Positions 22,441 to 33,690 of a stretch of 64,000 nt of DNA are shown piece after piece (within the stretch, counting starts at the first letter, position 1; each line of letters begins with the position of its first letter). Under the pieces are notes generated by a model. The model was given only the letters and a program-made list of their open reading frames with translations. It had not been told where the DNA came from and ran no database searches. A program made the translations under genes and the position numbers. The DNA is taken from assembly GCA_034440615.1 (NCBI GenBank), contig JAOTOM010003841.1, forward strand, positions 62,001 to 126,000, in the 5' to 3' direction. Source of the DNA: Ashinkailepas kermadecensis. Taxonomy: Eukaryota; Arthropoda; Thecostraca; Neolepadidae.

Positions 22441-23449
22441 TTAGACACGCAGAGCATGGCCCTTAATCCACTAATCCAGAGCACGTTTCAAGCGGAACGC
22501 ACGACCCTACCAGCTTGGATATGATGTCGGTCCATTACTTGTATGGCATGTGCCTGCTGAATTACCGACATTCTTAGCGACGAAGTAAATGAGCCTGTAC
22601 TTTCCTGTATATGATATGAAATACGATGATACGTGCCTTGCTATGCTTTCACGGCAGTGATTCACTATATGATATAATGTCAAATTGCTTCCTCCAGTGT
22701 GGCTGTAATCTGCTTAATGATTCTCCAATTAAGTGGTGCTGTAGCTGTATTAAGCGGTGCGGTATTGTAAGTGACCGACAGCTACTGTAATGGCCACGGT
22801 CGTGCCATTGCTTGCACTGTAATTTGTACGACCAGCGTAGCATGGTGACATAGGCATTAGACAATTATTTTGTGTTTTGTAGACTGATTGCTGATCTGTT
22901 GTAATGTAAAGGCTGCTGTTAACGATATAAGTTCGCGCTGAACTACAGAAAATTGGTAAGCACAGGGGCTCAACTATTCGGATAAAGTGAGTTGTATATT
23001 CCACTTATTATAACTCGATACTCAAGATATACAAATAATGGTATGACTGTTATACTGAGAGAACTTAATGCCCAGAGGCTAAATTGGCAACATACAATGT
23101 TTGGTTTATTCCCCAGCCGACTTACAAGCCAAGGATTGCAAGGAAAGTCCATAGTTAGTCATCACAATTTGCTCCAAACCAAACAGTGCATCTGTGTTCC
23201 GTACTGCACATGTACGTGTCCCGGCGATGTTGCTGTTCGTTTTCAACTCGATTGTGTGCTGGGTTTTTCAGTGTTTCACTCATATTATAGGTACTTAGTA
23301 ATGCATCAAAAATCGTTGTCACCGTTGTTAAAGACGTAAAGACATAAAGACATAAAAGATCAGTGCAACTATGAGCCACCAGGGCCCTTCTTGGTTGCAC
23401 TCTGTACACTGAACCAGTTGTCCACCAAATGCGTCGATCAACTCTCCCT

Positions 23450-25548
23450 GGAATATAGAAAAACAAGCCCCCTATTCTTATAATGATTGTCTATGCTGTT
23501 TTAAAAGATGTTCAATGTGTTGCTACTAACAATAGTTTCTGGCAGCTGGTTCCAGTGTTCTACTACCCTGTTGGTGAAGAAAGACTGTCTTAACCTTGTC
23601 CTGCTGTGATTAACTTTAATTTTGAATTGATGACCTCTAATTGCATAATTTCTGTTAAATTCAAACAGTTCCCTGAGATAACCCTGTTCCTGACCATGAA
23701 CAAATTTAAAGACCTCGATGAGATCTCCTTTCAGCCTTCTATATCTAAGTGAAAACATATTCAGTTTCTTCAATCTTGCCTCATATGCCAGGTTGCCTAT
23801 ACCATTCACCATTTTTGTTGCCCTCTTTTGTACTCTCTCTAAAAGCCAGTAATCTTTTTCATAACTAGGGGACCAAGCTTGGACACAGTATTCCAAATGT
23901 GGCCGGACATATGCAAAGTAAAGCTTCCTGATGACTTCCTCACTTTTGTATGATACATTCCTATTTATTGCCCCAAGCATTCTTAGTGCCTTCTTCCTCG
24001 CTTCTTTGGTCTGTTCTGATGCCCCCAATTTTGTGTTCAAAATAACACCTAAGTCCTTCTCCTGCTGAGTCACAGATAATACTTGGCCATCCATGAAGTA
24101 CGGATCCTTGATATGCTGCCTACCTACATTCATGATTTTGCACTTATCAAAATTAAATTTCATTTGCCATTTTTCGGACCACTTCACAAGCTCGTCTAAG
24201 TTTTTCTGCAGCAAGACCTGCTCATTGTGCCCTGTTATTGCCCTAAAGACCTTCAAATCATCTGCAAATTTCAAAACCTTGCCGCTTAGGCCACTTTCAA
24301 TGTTATTTACAACCACAATGAACAATAGTGGTCCCAGTACTGACCCCTGGGGGACTCCACTAAGAACATTTTGCCATGATGACTTCGTACCATTTAGCAT
24401 CACTCTCTGCTGTCTATCTGAAAGCCACAGCTCTATCCATTTTAGGATGTTACCTGCAATACCATGGACCTGAAGCTGCATCATTAACCGTTTATGAGGT
24501 ACCTTGTCAAAGGCCTTGCTAAAGTCAAGATATGCTACATCAACCTGATTTCCCTTATCAAATTGTTCTGTAGCAAAATTAAAAAAGTCCAAGAGATTTG
24601 TGAGACACGATCGCCCTTTTCTAAACCCATGTTGAGTATCTTGAATCAATCTGTTTCCTTCCAGAAAACTAACTATTATATCCTTGATAATTGATTCAAG
24701 TACCTTGCAGACTAGGGATCTGAGGCTTAATGGCCTATAGTTTTCAACTTTCCCTCTTTCTCCTTTCTTGAAAATAGGAACTACATTTGCCCTTTTCCAA
24801 TCTGTTGGAATTTCATGTTGTGAAACTGATCTACAAAATATTATACTAAGTGGAATTGTTTAATATAACGAAGAATGGCTCTTAGATGCTCCTGGGTTTT
24901 AGACATTGTGTGTAATAAAATATATATATTATATATTGAAGGTCGTGTATATATATTTTATTACACACAATGTCTAAGTGGAATTGCCAGTTCCTTTTCA
25001 GCTTCCCGCAATACCCTAGCATAAAATCCATCAGGTCCTGCTGCCTTGTTTGGCTTTATTTTCCTGATATAATTCAAAACAACATCACAATCAATGAAAT
25101 CAACATCATGTAACTAATCACCTGTCACTGAGCTGTGGTTCTCAGTTGGCAGAATAGTCACATCCTCCAACGTAAACACTGATTTAAACTGCTTGCTCAG
25201 TTCCTCAACCATCTGACCATCCTCACTCAACATAATCCCATTTACTTCCAGTGGATCAATTGTGCTTGAAACTTTACTTAGCTTGTAGAAACTAAAGAAC
25301 TTTTTACTGTCCCCATTACAGTTCCTAGCCAAATCCAATTCTTTTGCTCGCTTTGCTGCTCTGGTTTTCTGCTTCACAGCATCTCTAGCTTTTTGATACA
25401 ACCTTAGATTTACTATATATGAAGCTTCCTTAAATACTATAAATGCATCTTTCTTAGCCTTAATTGCTTTTGTCAAATCTGGTGTAGGCCATGCTGGCTT
25501 TCCTACCCTTCTTTTGCGCCTTTGCTTTTGTTGTATATGTTGATACAA
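23450..25548 (-). pseudogene. LINE ORF2 reverse transcriptase, mostly intact but interrupted
   Basis: The minus-strand translation shows the non-LTR reverse transcriptase blocks in order: Lys-Pro-Asn-Lys-Ala-Ala-Gly-Pro-Asp-Gly (about 25040), Asn-Tyr-Arg-Pro-Leu-Ser-Leu (about 24735), Gln-His-Gly-Phe-Arg-Lys-Gly-Arg-Ser-Cys (about 24625), Asp-Phe-Ser-Lys-Ala-Phe-Asp-Lys-Val, Gly-Val-Pro-Gln-Gly-Ser-Val-Leu-Gly-Pro-Leu-Leu-Phe, and the catalytic Phe-Ala-Asp-Asp. A CR1-type C-terminus with His-Trp-Asn-Gln-Leu-Pro follows. A stop lies at 25111, a 115-bp insertion at 24859, and a TAA at 23501 cuts off about 19 residues that are still readable beyond it. The 382-codon frame 23501-24649 is the best-kept part. 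Confidence 0.9.
24859..24973. mobile_element. 115-bp foldback insertion with 13-bp target duplication
   Basis: CTAAGTGGAATTG occurs at 24846-24858 and again at 24974-24986, splitting the reverse transcriptase frame. The insert is a near palindrome: TTAGACATTGTGTGTAATAAAATATATAT faces its reverse complement (described by its halves; arms about 28 bp, AT-rich centre). Its right half (TATTGAAGGTCG...AATGTCTAA) and the reverse complement of its left half both match 42131-42200. It is thus an inverted double copy of the end of that dispersed repeat. Confidence 0.8.
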
Positions 25549-25555
25549 TATATAG

Positions 25556-26703
25556 TAAACACCAATGACCCGTTTTACCTCACCGAAAGAATGAAAGCCA
25601 GCCGCCTGCTACCTGTAATAGGTCATGCTTATAAGTGACTTCGAGGCGTTAGCTACGACCAAATCATTATGCAAAGATGTTCAATTGAAGCCTAAACTTG
25701 GGAAACAATTAATGCTTGTTAATGATATCACAGGTCAGTCTCCGATGACAACTCAGAGAAGCTGTTATTTCCCAAACATGTCGAATAGATTCACTCACTA
25801 CGATTCACTGTGGTATTGGTATGATGCTGAGCTCTCCATCTACCAGCAACCTCAGAAAGCTCACACAGTGCTGTTTGTCTCCAGTGCTGTTTGTCCGTGT
25901 TGGTACCGGCAGCAATATCATTCTGGTGGAACCGTCTGGCAGTGTTTCCCGTGCCAGAAGCAACATAAATGTACCGTTACAGTTTCTGAAAGCATCGTAT
26001 ATATATATCTCTGTTGTTCCTTCAGCCTCCCCGTCCCCCTTGGGTTGATCCAGCACGGGCAGTGTTTGGGCAACCTTGCTGGCTCTTTCCAAGGCTGGTC
26101 AGTATATCCATGCTGTGTTCTTCATCATTCACAATGATCATTAACCACTATATTTCCACTTAATTTACAACCAGAAGCGCTGAACATTGAGGACGTACTG
26201 TTCCTCCTCTTGACCTGCCACATCTTTGTCACTTTATTAGTAAGGGTGGTTGTATATCTCGACAAACCTATGTTAGTTTACACCATTTGAGTCAAGTTAG
26301 CTAAAGCTATACTCAATTAAATTAATTGCCAGCCTACGTTTCTGGATGTTTGGCTTCGCTAACGGTTCAACCGTATGTACAACCTGCCAAGCCAACTGAC
26401 TAAAGCAAACTCTTCAGCTGGTTTTCGTCACATGATGCAGCATTATACTTCACTGCTCCAATAAACCGACATATGACCGATATATGACCGCTATATGACA
26501 GATATATGTCCGACCAAACTCAGCATGAGATGCTTCATCATGTTTGTGTTCTTGTGATGCTGACAGTGGCAGCACGCCTGTGCAATCCCGTACAGAGGGC
26601 ACCTTTGCATTTTTTTTTCCACTGGGGAGGGGGGGGGGAGTGCTTAAAAAATATGTGAGAAGATGAAATATTGTGTTAGCTTAAGCGATATTGCTCCTGA
26701 AAA
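25556..26703. other. Unannotated stretch
   Basis: Contains tandem CGACATATGACCGATATATG-type copies near 26465-26510 and a poly-T/poly-G run near 26608-26640. No gene is supported. Confidence 0.4.
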
Positions 26704-27511
26704 CTAATGTGTGTGCCGTGCTGATACAGTCCCTGGCAGTGTCCCTGTGTCGGCAGCAGTATCGGGTGACACTGGCTGACGCTCTGCTGGTCTGTGTCGG
26801 ACCCTGGCAGAGGCAGTGCTGCACCGGTACAGTCCCTGACAGTGTTCCTGTGGTAATGCTGTGCCCATGCAATCCCTGACAGTGGCCCTGTGTCGGCAGC
26901 AGTACCGGGTCACGCTGGTTGCCGCTCTGCTGATCTGTGTCGGACCCTGGCAGAGGCAGTACTGCACCGGTACAGTTCCTGACAGTGACTCTGTGTCGGC
27001 AGCAGTACCGGGTGACGCTGGTTGCATCTCTGCTGGTCTGTGTCGGACCATGGCAGAGGCAGTACTGCACCGGTACAGTCCCTGACAGTGTCCCTGTGAC
27101 AGTACTGAACCGGTACAGTCCCTGACAGTGACCCTGTGGCAGTGCAGTGCCGGTTCAATCCCTGAAAGTTATCCTGTGTCGGCAGCAGTACCGGGTGACG
27201 CTGGTTGTCGCTCTGCTGGTCTGTGTCGGACCCTGGCAGAGGCAGTACTGCACCGGTACAGTCCCTGACAGTATCCCTGTGGCAGTACTGCACCGGTACA
27301 GTCCCTAACAGTGACCCTGTGTCGGCAGCAGTACCGGGTGACGCTGGTTGCCGCTCTGCTGATCTGTGTCGAACCCTGGCAGAGGCAGTACTGCACCGGT
27401 ACAGTCCCTGACAGTGTCCCTATGGCAGTACTGCACCGGTACATTCCCTGATAGTGTCTCTGTGGCAGTGCTGCACCGGTACAGTCCCTAACAGTGACCC
27501 TGTGTCGGCAG
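26704..27511 (+). repeat. Composite minisatellite (about 105-bp and 36-bp units) abutting an exon
   Basis: Long units contain CTGTGTCGGCAGCAGTACC, GGTGACGCTGGTTGCCGC and TCTGCTGATCTGTGTCGGACC. They are interspersed with short units GGCAGTACTGCACCGGTACA/GTCCCTGACAGTGTCCCTGT. The long units reproduce the acceptor and the first about 45 coding bases of the exon at 27512. The array thus duplicates an intron-exon junction. Confidence 0.9.
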
Positions 27512-27650
27512 CAGTACCGGGTGACGCTGGTTGCCGCTCTGCTGATCTGTGTCGAAGTGTGGCCCCTGCCGCTGGCCGCGGCCAACGAGAGCTCTGACGG
27601 CTGCGGCCAGCATCCTCTGGCGATACTCATGGACGGCACACAGCAATACC
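27512..27650 (+). CDS. Gene A candidate exon 4 with hydrophobic leader-like segment
   Basis: Follows GGCAG at 27507-27511 and ends before GTCAGT at 27651 (phase 0 in, phase 1 out, 46 codons). After Gln-Tyr-Arg, residues Val-Thr-Leu-Val-Ala-Ala-Leu-Leu-Ile-Cys-Val-Glu-Val-Trp...Leu-Ala-Ala-Ala form a hydrophobic stretch. It is followed by a polar segment with a possible glycosylation site (Asn-Glu-Ser) and a Cys. Alone it looks like a signal peptide with a cleavage site after the Ala run, needing an upstream Met. Joined to exons 1-3 it would be an internal membrane segment at residues 150-170. Its first third is repeated in the array upstream, so only this last copy has unique coding sequence. 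Confidence 0.45.
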
Positions 27651-28063
27651 GTCAGTACTCCCCCCACCCCCACCCCCACTCACTCTACTGCAGGTCACGG
27701 CACCAACACATCAACACATCACAAGAGAGGGATCCAAGGCTCCTAGAGAAATAATGTTCAGTCGTGACATCTATTCTGATGGAGAACGACTCCACCCATG
27801 CAAGGCTATCGTCGTCTGTGCGATTTCCTTCGAACCAGTACCCCTCTGGCTATCGCAATGGCCCCTCTTAATATAAGTGATACTGACGGAACTTTTACCA
27901 GCTTAATGCTTCATTAAACAGCTTAATGGTCCATCGGGTTACAAGCGGTCTTCTGAGAATGTTTCATTTGTGTTAATTTCTTAAACAAGTCTTCGAGAAA
28001 CATCAGTTTGGTCAAGCACATGTGGTTTCCTGACGGTGTCTCATGGTACCATGCATGTAAGAT
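27651..28063. other. Putative intron sequence, nothing recognised
   Basis: Begins with a CCCCCACCCCCACC run just after the donor at 27661-27680. The rest shows no coding or repeat signal. Confidence 0.35.
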
Positions 28064-28205
28064 AGAGATAGGGAGAGAGAGCTGGGGAGAGAGAGAGCGA
28101 GAGAGAGAGAGCGAGAGAGCGAGAGAGACAGAGAGAGAGAGAGAGGGAGGGGGGGGGGGAGAGAGAGGCGGAGGCGGAGCGGAAGCGGAGGCGGAGACGG
28201 AGGCT
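28064..28205 (+). repeat. GA-rich microsatellite with GGAGGC units
   Basis: GAGAGA tract interrupted by GCGAGAG, then a G run and GGCGGAGGCGGAGC-type hexamers. Confidence 0.9.
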
Positions 28206-29298
28206 GCCCTTTATCCCACTCGGTGATCTGACTGTGCTTGCGGGAGCGTAATTGGAAATTTCGTGGAAACACGTGCCATATAGGGAACTGCGTGCTTTTG
28301 TGGTCGGAGCCGGTTGCGCTTGACTGTGCGACCGTCAGGCGCGTGCATCTGTTTTGAATTTGGCACCTCCGAGCTGAGAACGGCGCGTATTAGAGCTATC
28401 AAAATGTTTGGGTTGGTAGCCCGTCACCGGGGCTATTCGGGCATGTACAATGTGTGGGGAGGACGAAGCGTAGCGCGTGCCATGCGATCAAGGTTCGCTT
28501 GACACCTCCAGTTCTGCTTAACATGCGGCTTGGGCTTCTTCCGATCAAAAACGCGGCCGTCACATATTGGCGTCCAGGTCGGCTCGCATCGCAGGGAGCG
28601 AGGGATGTATGACACCAGGTGATAGCCCACTGTGTTGGCTACCATTTGGGCACAAGTTCTGTGCGATCGGGTGAATGCGCTGCATGTGAGCGACACCGGT
28701 GTCATGGGAGAATCCTCTGTCTTTGACTGGTTTAGCGGGTGAAACCAGAAGGTTTTCGTCGGAATATGACCAGTCTTGGTGCGACGAATCGACTCGGTCT
28801 CAAACGGCATCGCTCGCGAACCGATGGATCGATCGACACGAAACCGACACCACGGTGTATGTATTTTGTGAAGTGACGCTATCTTATGGCCGAAACGGTC
28901 GAACTCTTTCATAAATAGAAATTGCTTTTGCTTAAAAACCGTTTCCTTTAACTTTTTAACGTCACTAGAACTGTTTGCGACGAAAAAATAAGTAATGCAG
29001 AATTTTTTACCACATGTTAAAACTAGTGTACGTGATGGCACTCTTCGCAATAGCTCAGCGACAACCAATACCACACACATGATGGCAAGCTGGTCAAACT
29101 CAACATACACAGACACATCCACACACACACAATGGTTCCTACGTAATGCTTCCATGCTATATAGTGATATACTATGTATTATGTATATCCTATCTAGTGG
29201 TATCCAATATAGTGCTATACATGCTATATAGTCCTATATAGTGCCCCTGCATGCTACTTCACGGTTGTACACCCTGATCGGCGTTATTCTGTGCGCAG
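28206..29298. other. Putative intron sequence
   Basis: A 240-codon minus-strand frame (28433-29155) spans much of it but shows no domain, no signal peptide and no splice context, and its composition is unremarkable. Short TATATAGTGATATAC-type repeats lie at 29155-29240. Confidence 0.35.
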
Positions 29299-29525
29299 AG
29301 GGCCTGTCGATAGACGAGCTGACGAGGGCGCTGGAGGAAAACCCGGCCGCGTTTGGCCAGGTGGTCAGCATGATTCAGGCGTACCACGACTGCGTGCGGA
29401 CTGGCGACGGCACGCGCTACAAGCGCACGCGCCATCTACTCCGCCATCGCACTCGTGGCAACATCTACTCCGTACTGTGGCCGCGTGGCGGCGCTGGCGT
29501 CGGCCCAGCAGGGGGCGCACACTAA
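29299..29525 (+). CDS. Gene A candidate terminal exon 5
   Basis: The acceptor TGTGCGCAG ends at 29298. The frame enters in phase 1, matching exon 4, and runs 75 codons to TAA at 29523-29525. The first half is acidic/helical (Ser-Ile-Asp-Glu-Leu-Thr-Arg-Ala-Leu-Glu-Glu), followed by one Cys, a basic region with several Arg-His and Lys-Arg pairs, and a Gly/Ala-rich end. A possible ATTAAA poly-A signal lies at 29639. If exons 1-5 are one gene, the spliced frame is 804 bases (267 residues plus stop), with every junction in phase. Otherwise exons 4-5 make a small secreted protein lacking its first exon. Family unknown. Confidence 0.48.
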
Positions 29526-30039
29526 TCACCGAGCAGCGGCGTGGCCTGATGGTCGGCTGGGCACGGAGCTGCGCAGGTGCTGACAGCAGTTCGTGGAGCT
29601 GGCTGTGCCGTATGTGCCGTACCGCAGTAATACTTCAAAATTAAAACCGGAGAAATGTGAGTTGCTTGTCCGCATCGAGTACTTACAACAGCATTGACCA
29701 CCCCAGGAGGCTGATTTGAGGCTGGTATACCTCTTGGGAGGGGTGCAGGACTTAACTCAACATGATAACTGCGGAATAATTTGTCCCAATCCTTCCTCCC
29801 TTCCGTCAGCGATTTTCATGTAACTGTGGTCGAGTTCTGCCATCTCGTACCTCGACCGCATACGAGCAATTCAGAACGAATAACCCCTCCCTCTCTCCTC
29901 CTGGTTCAAGGAAGCTTTTCTTCAGGTTGCGATAGTAATCTCACACTGCACCCTTGCCAACAGCTTTAATATGAAAGCTTTTTCTTACCTGCTTTTCTGA
30001 TGCTTTGCAACGCTTTCTTAAAATAAGTCCAGTAGGAGT
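29526..30039. other. Intergenic stretch
   Basis: Holds the probable 3' end of gene A (to about 29660). Nothing else recognisable. Confidence 0.35.
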
Positions 30040-30320
30040 GGAGGACGGTCAGATTAGATGCTATAGGAGTGGAAATGGATAAGCCTAGATCCCAGATGGG
30101 TGGAGGAAGGCAAACATGGAGGGTTGAAAGAGGGAAAGCCAAAGCCTTTGAGGGATTGGGTGGATAACCTTAGACCCCACGGGGTGGAGAAGGGTAAGCC
30201 TAAGCCTTGGAAGGGTGAAGGAGGGTATGCCTAGAGCCTCGAGGGATTAGGAAGGTACGCCTAGACCCTGCGGGATGAGGAAGGGTAAGCCTAAACCCAG
30301 CAGGGATGGAGAAGGGGAAG
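30040..30320 (+). repeat. About 42-bp degenerate tandem repeat
   Basis: Six diverged copies of a unit like GGATGAGGAAGGGTAAGCCT plus AGACCC-type text. Confidence 0.7.
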
Positions 30321-31528
30321 TTTAGATTCTGGAGGAACGGAGGAGGACAAGCAGTCGGATGTCAGAATGTTGTGAACTGATAGCCAATGAACATAGGTAG
30401 CGCAATGAAGGTTCATGCCTATGGATATGACATACTGATAAGACCAGGGAGGGCTTAGAAATTGCGTTTGTCTTCCGTGGCTCAGGGACACTAATTGCCA
30501 GCTTCAGAGGATCACTCCAGCACTCTGAGGCACCTTTCCAATCTTCAAAGCATACCTTCGCCGTGTGACCAGAAGGGGTTTCCATCTGCTCTACCGACAG
30601 ATCGCCATCTCGGAAAAAAAACTCAGGCTCTCAACGTTTATATTCTAGATATGTTATTAGTTTAATATTTCTGCATATCCTGAATCCAATAACCAAAAAT
30701 GTTAGGACCTGACGCAAAACCTGATGCATTCACGTCAGGTTGCAGCAAGACAATGTTTGGCACATATATCGACTAGACTGCATGGACGTACGGGAGATAG
30801 GAAGGATGGCGGTGCATGAAACCTTAGTGGCCGATTTAGACAGAATTCAACAATCAGGACCACCAGGATGGAGGAGGCATGCCATCCCACCAAATTTCAT
30901 GGGAAAATTAAGAGAAGTAAGAAAACACATAGTAAGAAAGCACACCAGTGTGGCCAAACCTTCCCTTACAGCGTCCGCAATGGAATTCGTGTGAGCACCA
31001 CGGCCAGCAGAGCGATTGATGCCAGCGCTTGCAAAGCTCGTGGATATAGGAGAGAGATGGTAGAGTGATGAACTGATGCCAACCATATAACCTCTTGTTC
31101 AATGTCAATATATCATTATGGCGGATAGTGGTGTTTGGCATGGCGGTGTTGAACAGAATGTGGGAAGGAAGAAACTATGATTATTTAGGCCCGCACAGTA
31201 AGATGAAGAATTATCGTTTTACTGATATCATCGTACGGCAAAATATCAAGCATAAAAGTAGCAAAAATCGCCAAACGTTGCCGGTGGAATTTGTGCCACA
31301 GCGAGTTGCCATCGGCTCTCGAGGATCGCCGGCCGCACACACGCTGTGGTCGGAGAGGAGGTTAGTTTGTCTCCCCTGAGATCTCGGAAACGAGACCACA
31401 GGGGGACGAGAACTTAGAGCAACGAAATTAACAGGATAGCTGGTTCTTCAGGGAGGGATGGCACTATTGCCGTGTCATCAGTCGCACTACCGTGCTATCA
31501 CTCGACTTGCATTCAGCAACACCATTCA
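30321..31528. other. 1.2 kb without supported features
   Basis: Only short ORFs on both strands; no repeats or splice-flanked frames that stand out. Confidence 0.4.
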
Positions 31529-31562
31529 GCTGATGCACCTCCTAAACAGGAGGTGCATCAGC
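31529..31562. repeat. Perfect hairpin, 15-bp arms, 4-base loop
   Basis: GCTGATGCACCTCCT at 31529-31543 pairs fully with 31548-31562 around AAAC. A third copy of AGGAGGTGC follows at 31567. Confidence 0.9.
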
Positions 31563-31774
31563 GTACAGGAGGTGCGGTAGCCGCATTCCCGGCATCGGAT
31601 TGGATCACGGGCGCGGATCACGGGCGCGGATCACGCTCTCTTCATTGCAGATCTCGTTCTCTTCATTCATTGCAGTCGCGGCAGATGCCAACGGCGAGCG
31701 ACTCGGACCGGCGTCGGCTTGCTCCGACCCATGGTGACCCAGCGTCACCCTGCCGGACACCACCGCCCCTCCGC

Positions 31775-33112
31775 CACGACCCACAGACCAGACCAGAGAC
31801 GACCCCACGACCCACAGGCCGGACCAGAGACGACCCCACGACCCACAGACCAGACCAGAGACGACCCCACGACCCACAGACCAGACCAGAGACGACGACC
31901 CCACGACCCACAGACCAGACCAGAGACGACCCCACGACCCACAGACCAGACCAGAGACGACCCCACGACCCACAGACCAGACCAGAGACGACCCCACGAC
32001 CCACACACCAGACCAGAGACGACCCCACGACCCACAGACCAGACCAGAGACGACCCACAGGCCAGACCAGAGACGACCCCACGACCCACAGACAGACCAC
32101 AGACCAGACCAGAGACGACCCCACGACCCACAGACCAGACCACGACCAGACCAGACGACCCCAGCAGAACGACCCACATACCAGACCAGAGACGACCCCA
32201 CGACCCACAGGCCGGACCAGAGACGACCCCACGACCCACAGACCAGACCAGAGACGACCCCACGACCCACAGACCAGACCAGAGACGACCCCACGACCCA
32301 CAGACCAGACCAGAGACGACCCCACGACCCACAGACCAGACCAGAGACGACCCCACGACCCACAGGCCAGACCAGAGACGACCCCACGACCCACAGACCA
32401 GACCAGAGACGACCCCACGACCCACAGGCCGGACCAGAGACGACCCCACGACCCACAGACCAGACCAGAGACGACCCACACGACCCACAGACCAGACCAG
32501 AGACGACCCCACGACCCACAGACCAGACCAGAGACGACCCCACGACCCACAGGCCAGACCAGAGACGACCCCACGACCCACAGACCAGACCAGAGACGAC
32601 CCCACGACCCACAGACCAGACCAGAGACGACCCCACGACCCACAGACCAGACCAGAGACGACCCCACGACCCACAGACCAGACCAGAGACGACCCCACGA
32701 CCCACAGGCCAGACCAGATACGACCCCACGACCCACAGACCAGACCAGAGACGACCCCCGACCACAACCAGACCAGAGACGACCCCACGACCCACAGACC
32801 AGACCAGAGACGACCCCACGACCCACAGGCCAGACCAGAGACGACCCCACGACCCACAGACCAGACCAGAGACGACCCCACGACCCACAGGCCAGACCAG
32901 AGACGACCCCACGACCCACAGACCAGACCAGAGACGACCCCACGACCCACAGACCAGACCAGAGACGACCCCACGACCCACAGACCAGACCAGAGACGAC
33001 CCCACGACCCACAGACCAGACCAGAGACGACCCCACGACCCACAGACCAGACCAGAGACGACCCCACGACCCACAGGCCAGACCAGAGACGACCACACGA
33101 CCCACAGGCCAG
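31775..33112. repeat. 31-bp minisatellite, about 43 copies
   Basis: The unit is GACCAGACCAGAGACGACCCC followed by ACGACCCACA. Homogeneous, with a few GCC/GGC variants and deletions near 32060-32190 and 32755. Because 31 is not a multiple of three, each frame cycles through all three readings every 93 bp. None contains a stop, so both strands show ORFs of 477-562 codons that are pure repeat. Confidence 0.97.
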
Positions 33113-33178
33113 AGGCGCCGTCCACAGCAGCACCAGCCGCAGTCTCCTGCAATAGTTTGATGACCGATCGGCAGCCAT
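33104..33178 (-). CDS. Possible first coding exon with signal peptide, minus strand
   Basis: On the minus strand an ATG at 33178 opens Met-Ala-Ala-Asp-Arg-Ser-Ser... followed by Leu-Arg-Leu-Val-Leu-Leu-Trp-Thr-Ala-Pro-Leu-Ala-Cys. This is a short signal-peptide-like stretch whose codons run straight into the 31-bp array at a GCCT|GTGGGT donor-like site. The array would then be the start of the intron. At the other end, minus-strand GTCCGGCAG near 31775 is acceptor-like and is followed by two alternative open frames. I could not make the phases agree, so this stays a weak candidate. Confidence 0.2.
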
Positions 33179-33392
33179 GGGAGCATGAACGGGATCACGG
33201 GATCACGGGATCTCTGGATCACGGGATCGCGCTTCACTAACCCATACAGAAATGCCCTGGACGAAAAGGATGAAATCCTCTGGAAAAGCATGATGGAATG
33301 GGGTGCCATGCAGCTAAGCACTTGAAATGCAAATCAAGCTTCGACTCAAACTAACGGGAACGTGCGCAAGCCGAGCGGGGTGCTCCTCCGAC

Positions 33393-33495
33393 TAATGTGG
33401 ACGTTCCTCAGACCCACGTGGACGTTCCTCAGACTGACAGAGACGAACCTTAGACTGACTTCACGCGCTTCAGACTGCGTGGATGTTCCTCAGTT
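33393..33495 (+). repeat. About 22-bp degenerate repeat
   Basis: Four copies of CGTGGACGTTCCTCAGACTG-like text. Confidence 0.65.
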
Positions 33496-33649
33496 TGACG
33501 GGGAGAAAATATGTACTAGAATTAATGGACTAGCCTGGACTAACTGCTCTTGCCACGTGTCTTTCTCACCTGTTGACTAGAACAATGTTGAAAAATAGCA
33601 ATATTGGGCAGAATCTGTATAATGCACCCTAACGGGTGCACACAGGGTA

Positions 33650-33690
33650 GATATATAAAGCTACACCCCTGCTGATCAGACAGCGGCTTC
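33650..33690 (+). promoter_or_regulatory. TATA-box-like sequence with initiator spacing
   Basis: TATATAAAG at about 33652 is followed about 25 bases later by GATCAGACAG, an initiator-like TCAGA. A small inverted repeat (TGCACCC...GGGTGCA) lies just upstream, and AATAAA occurs near 33777. No open frame of note follows, so this could drive a short non-coding transcript or be chance. Confidence 0.25.

Larger units (their letters stand above)
23336..25555 (-). mobile_element. CR1-like LINE, 5'-truncated, minus strand
   Basis: The element reads right to left: a linker region (25548-25114), reverse transcriptase (about 25110-23450), and a short 3' end with an 8-bp TTTATGTC-type tail near 23340-23355. 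The endonuclease domain is absent, so it is 5'-truncated. A 115-bp foldback insertion lies within it. The surrounding DNA belongs to the putative intron between gene A exons 3 and 4. Confidence 0.85.

Noticed and set aside
28433..29155. 240-codon minus-strand ORF
   Set aside because: No domain, leader or splice context, and it overlaps the putative intron of gene A; long enough to note but not to call.
31605..33321. ORFs of 477-562 codons on both strands
   Set aside because: Pure translation of a 31-bp tandem repeat without stops; the same residues recur every 31 codons in all frames.
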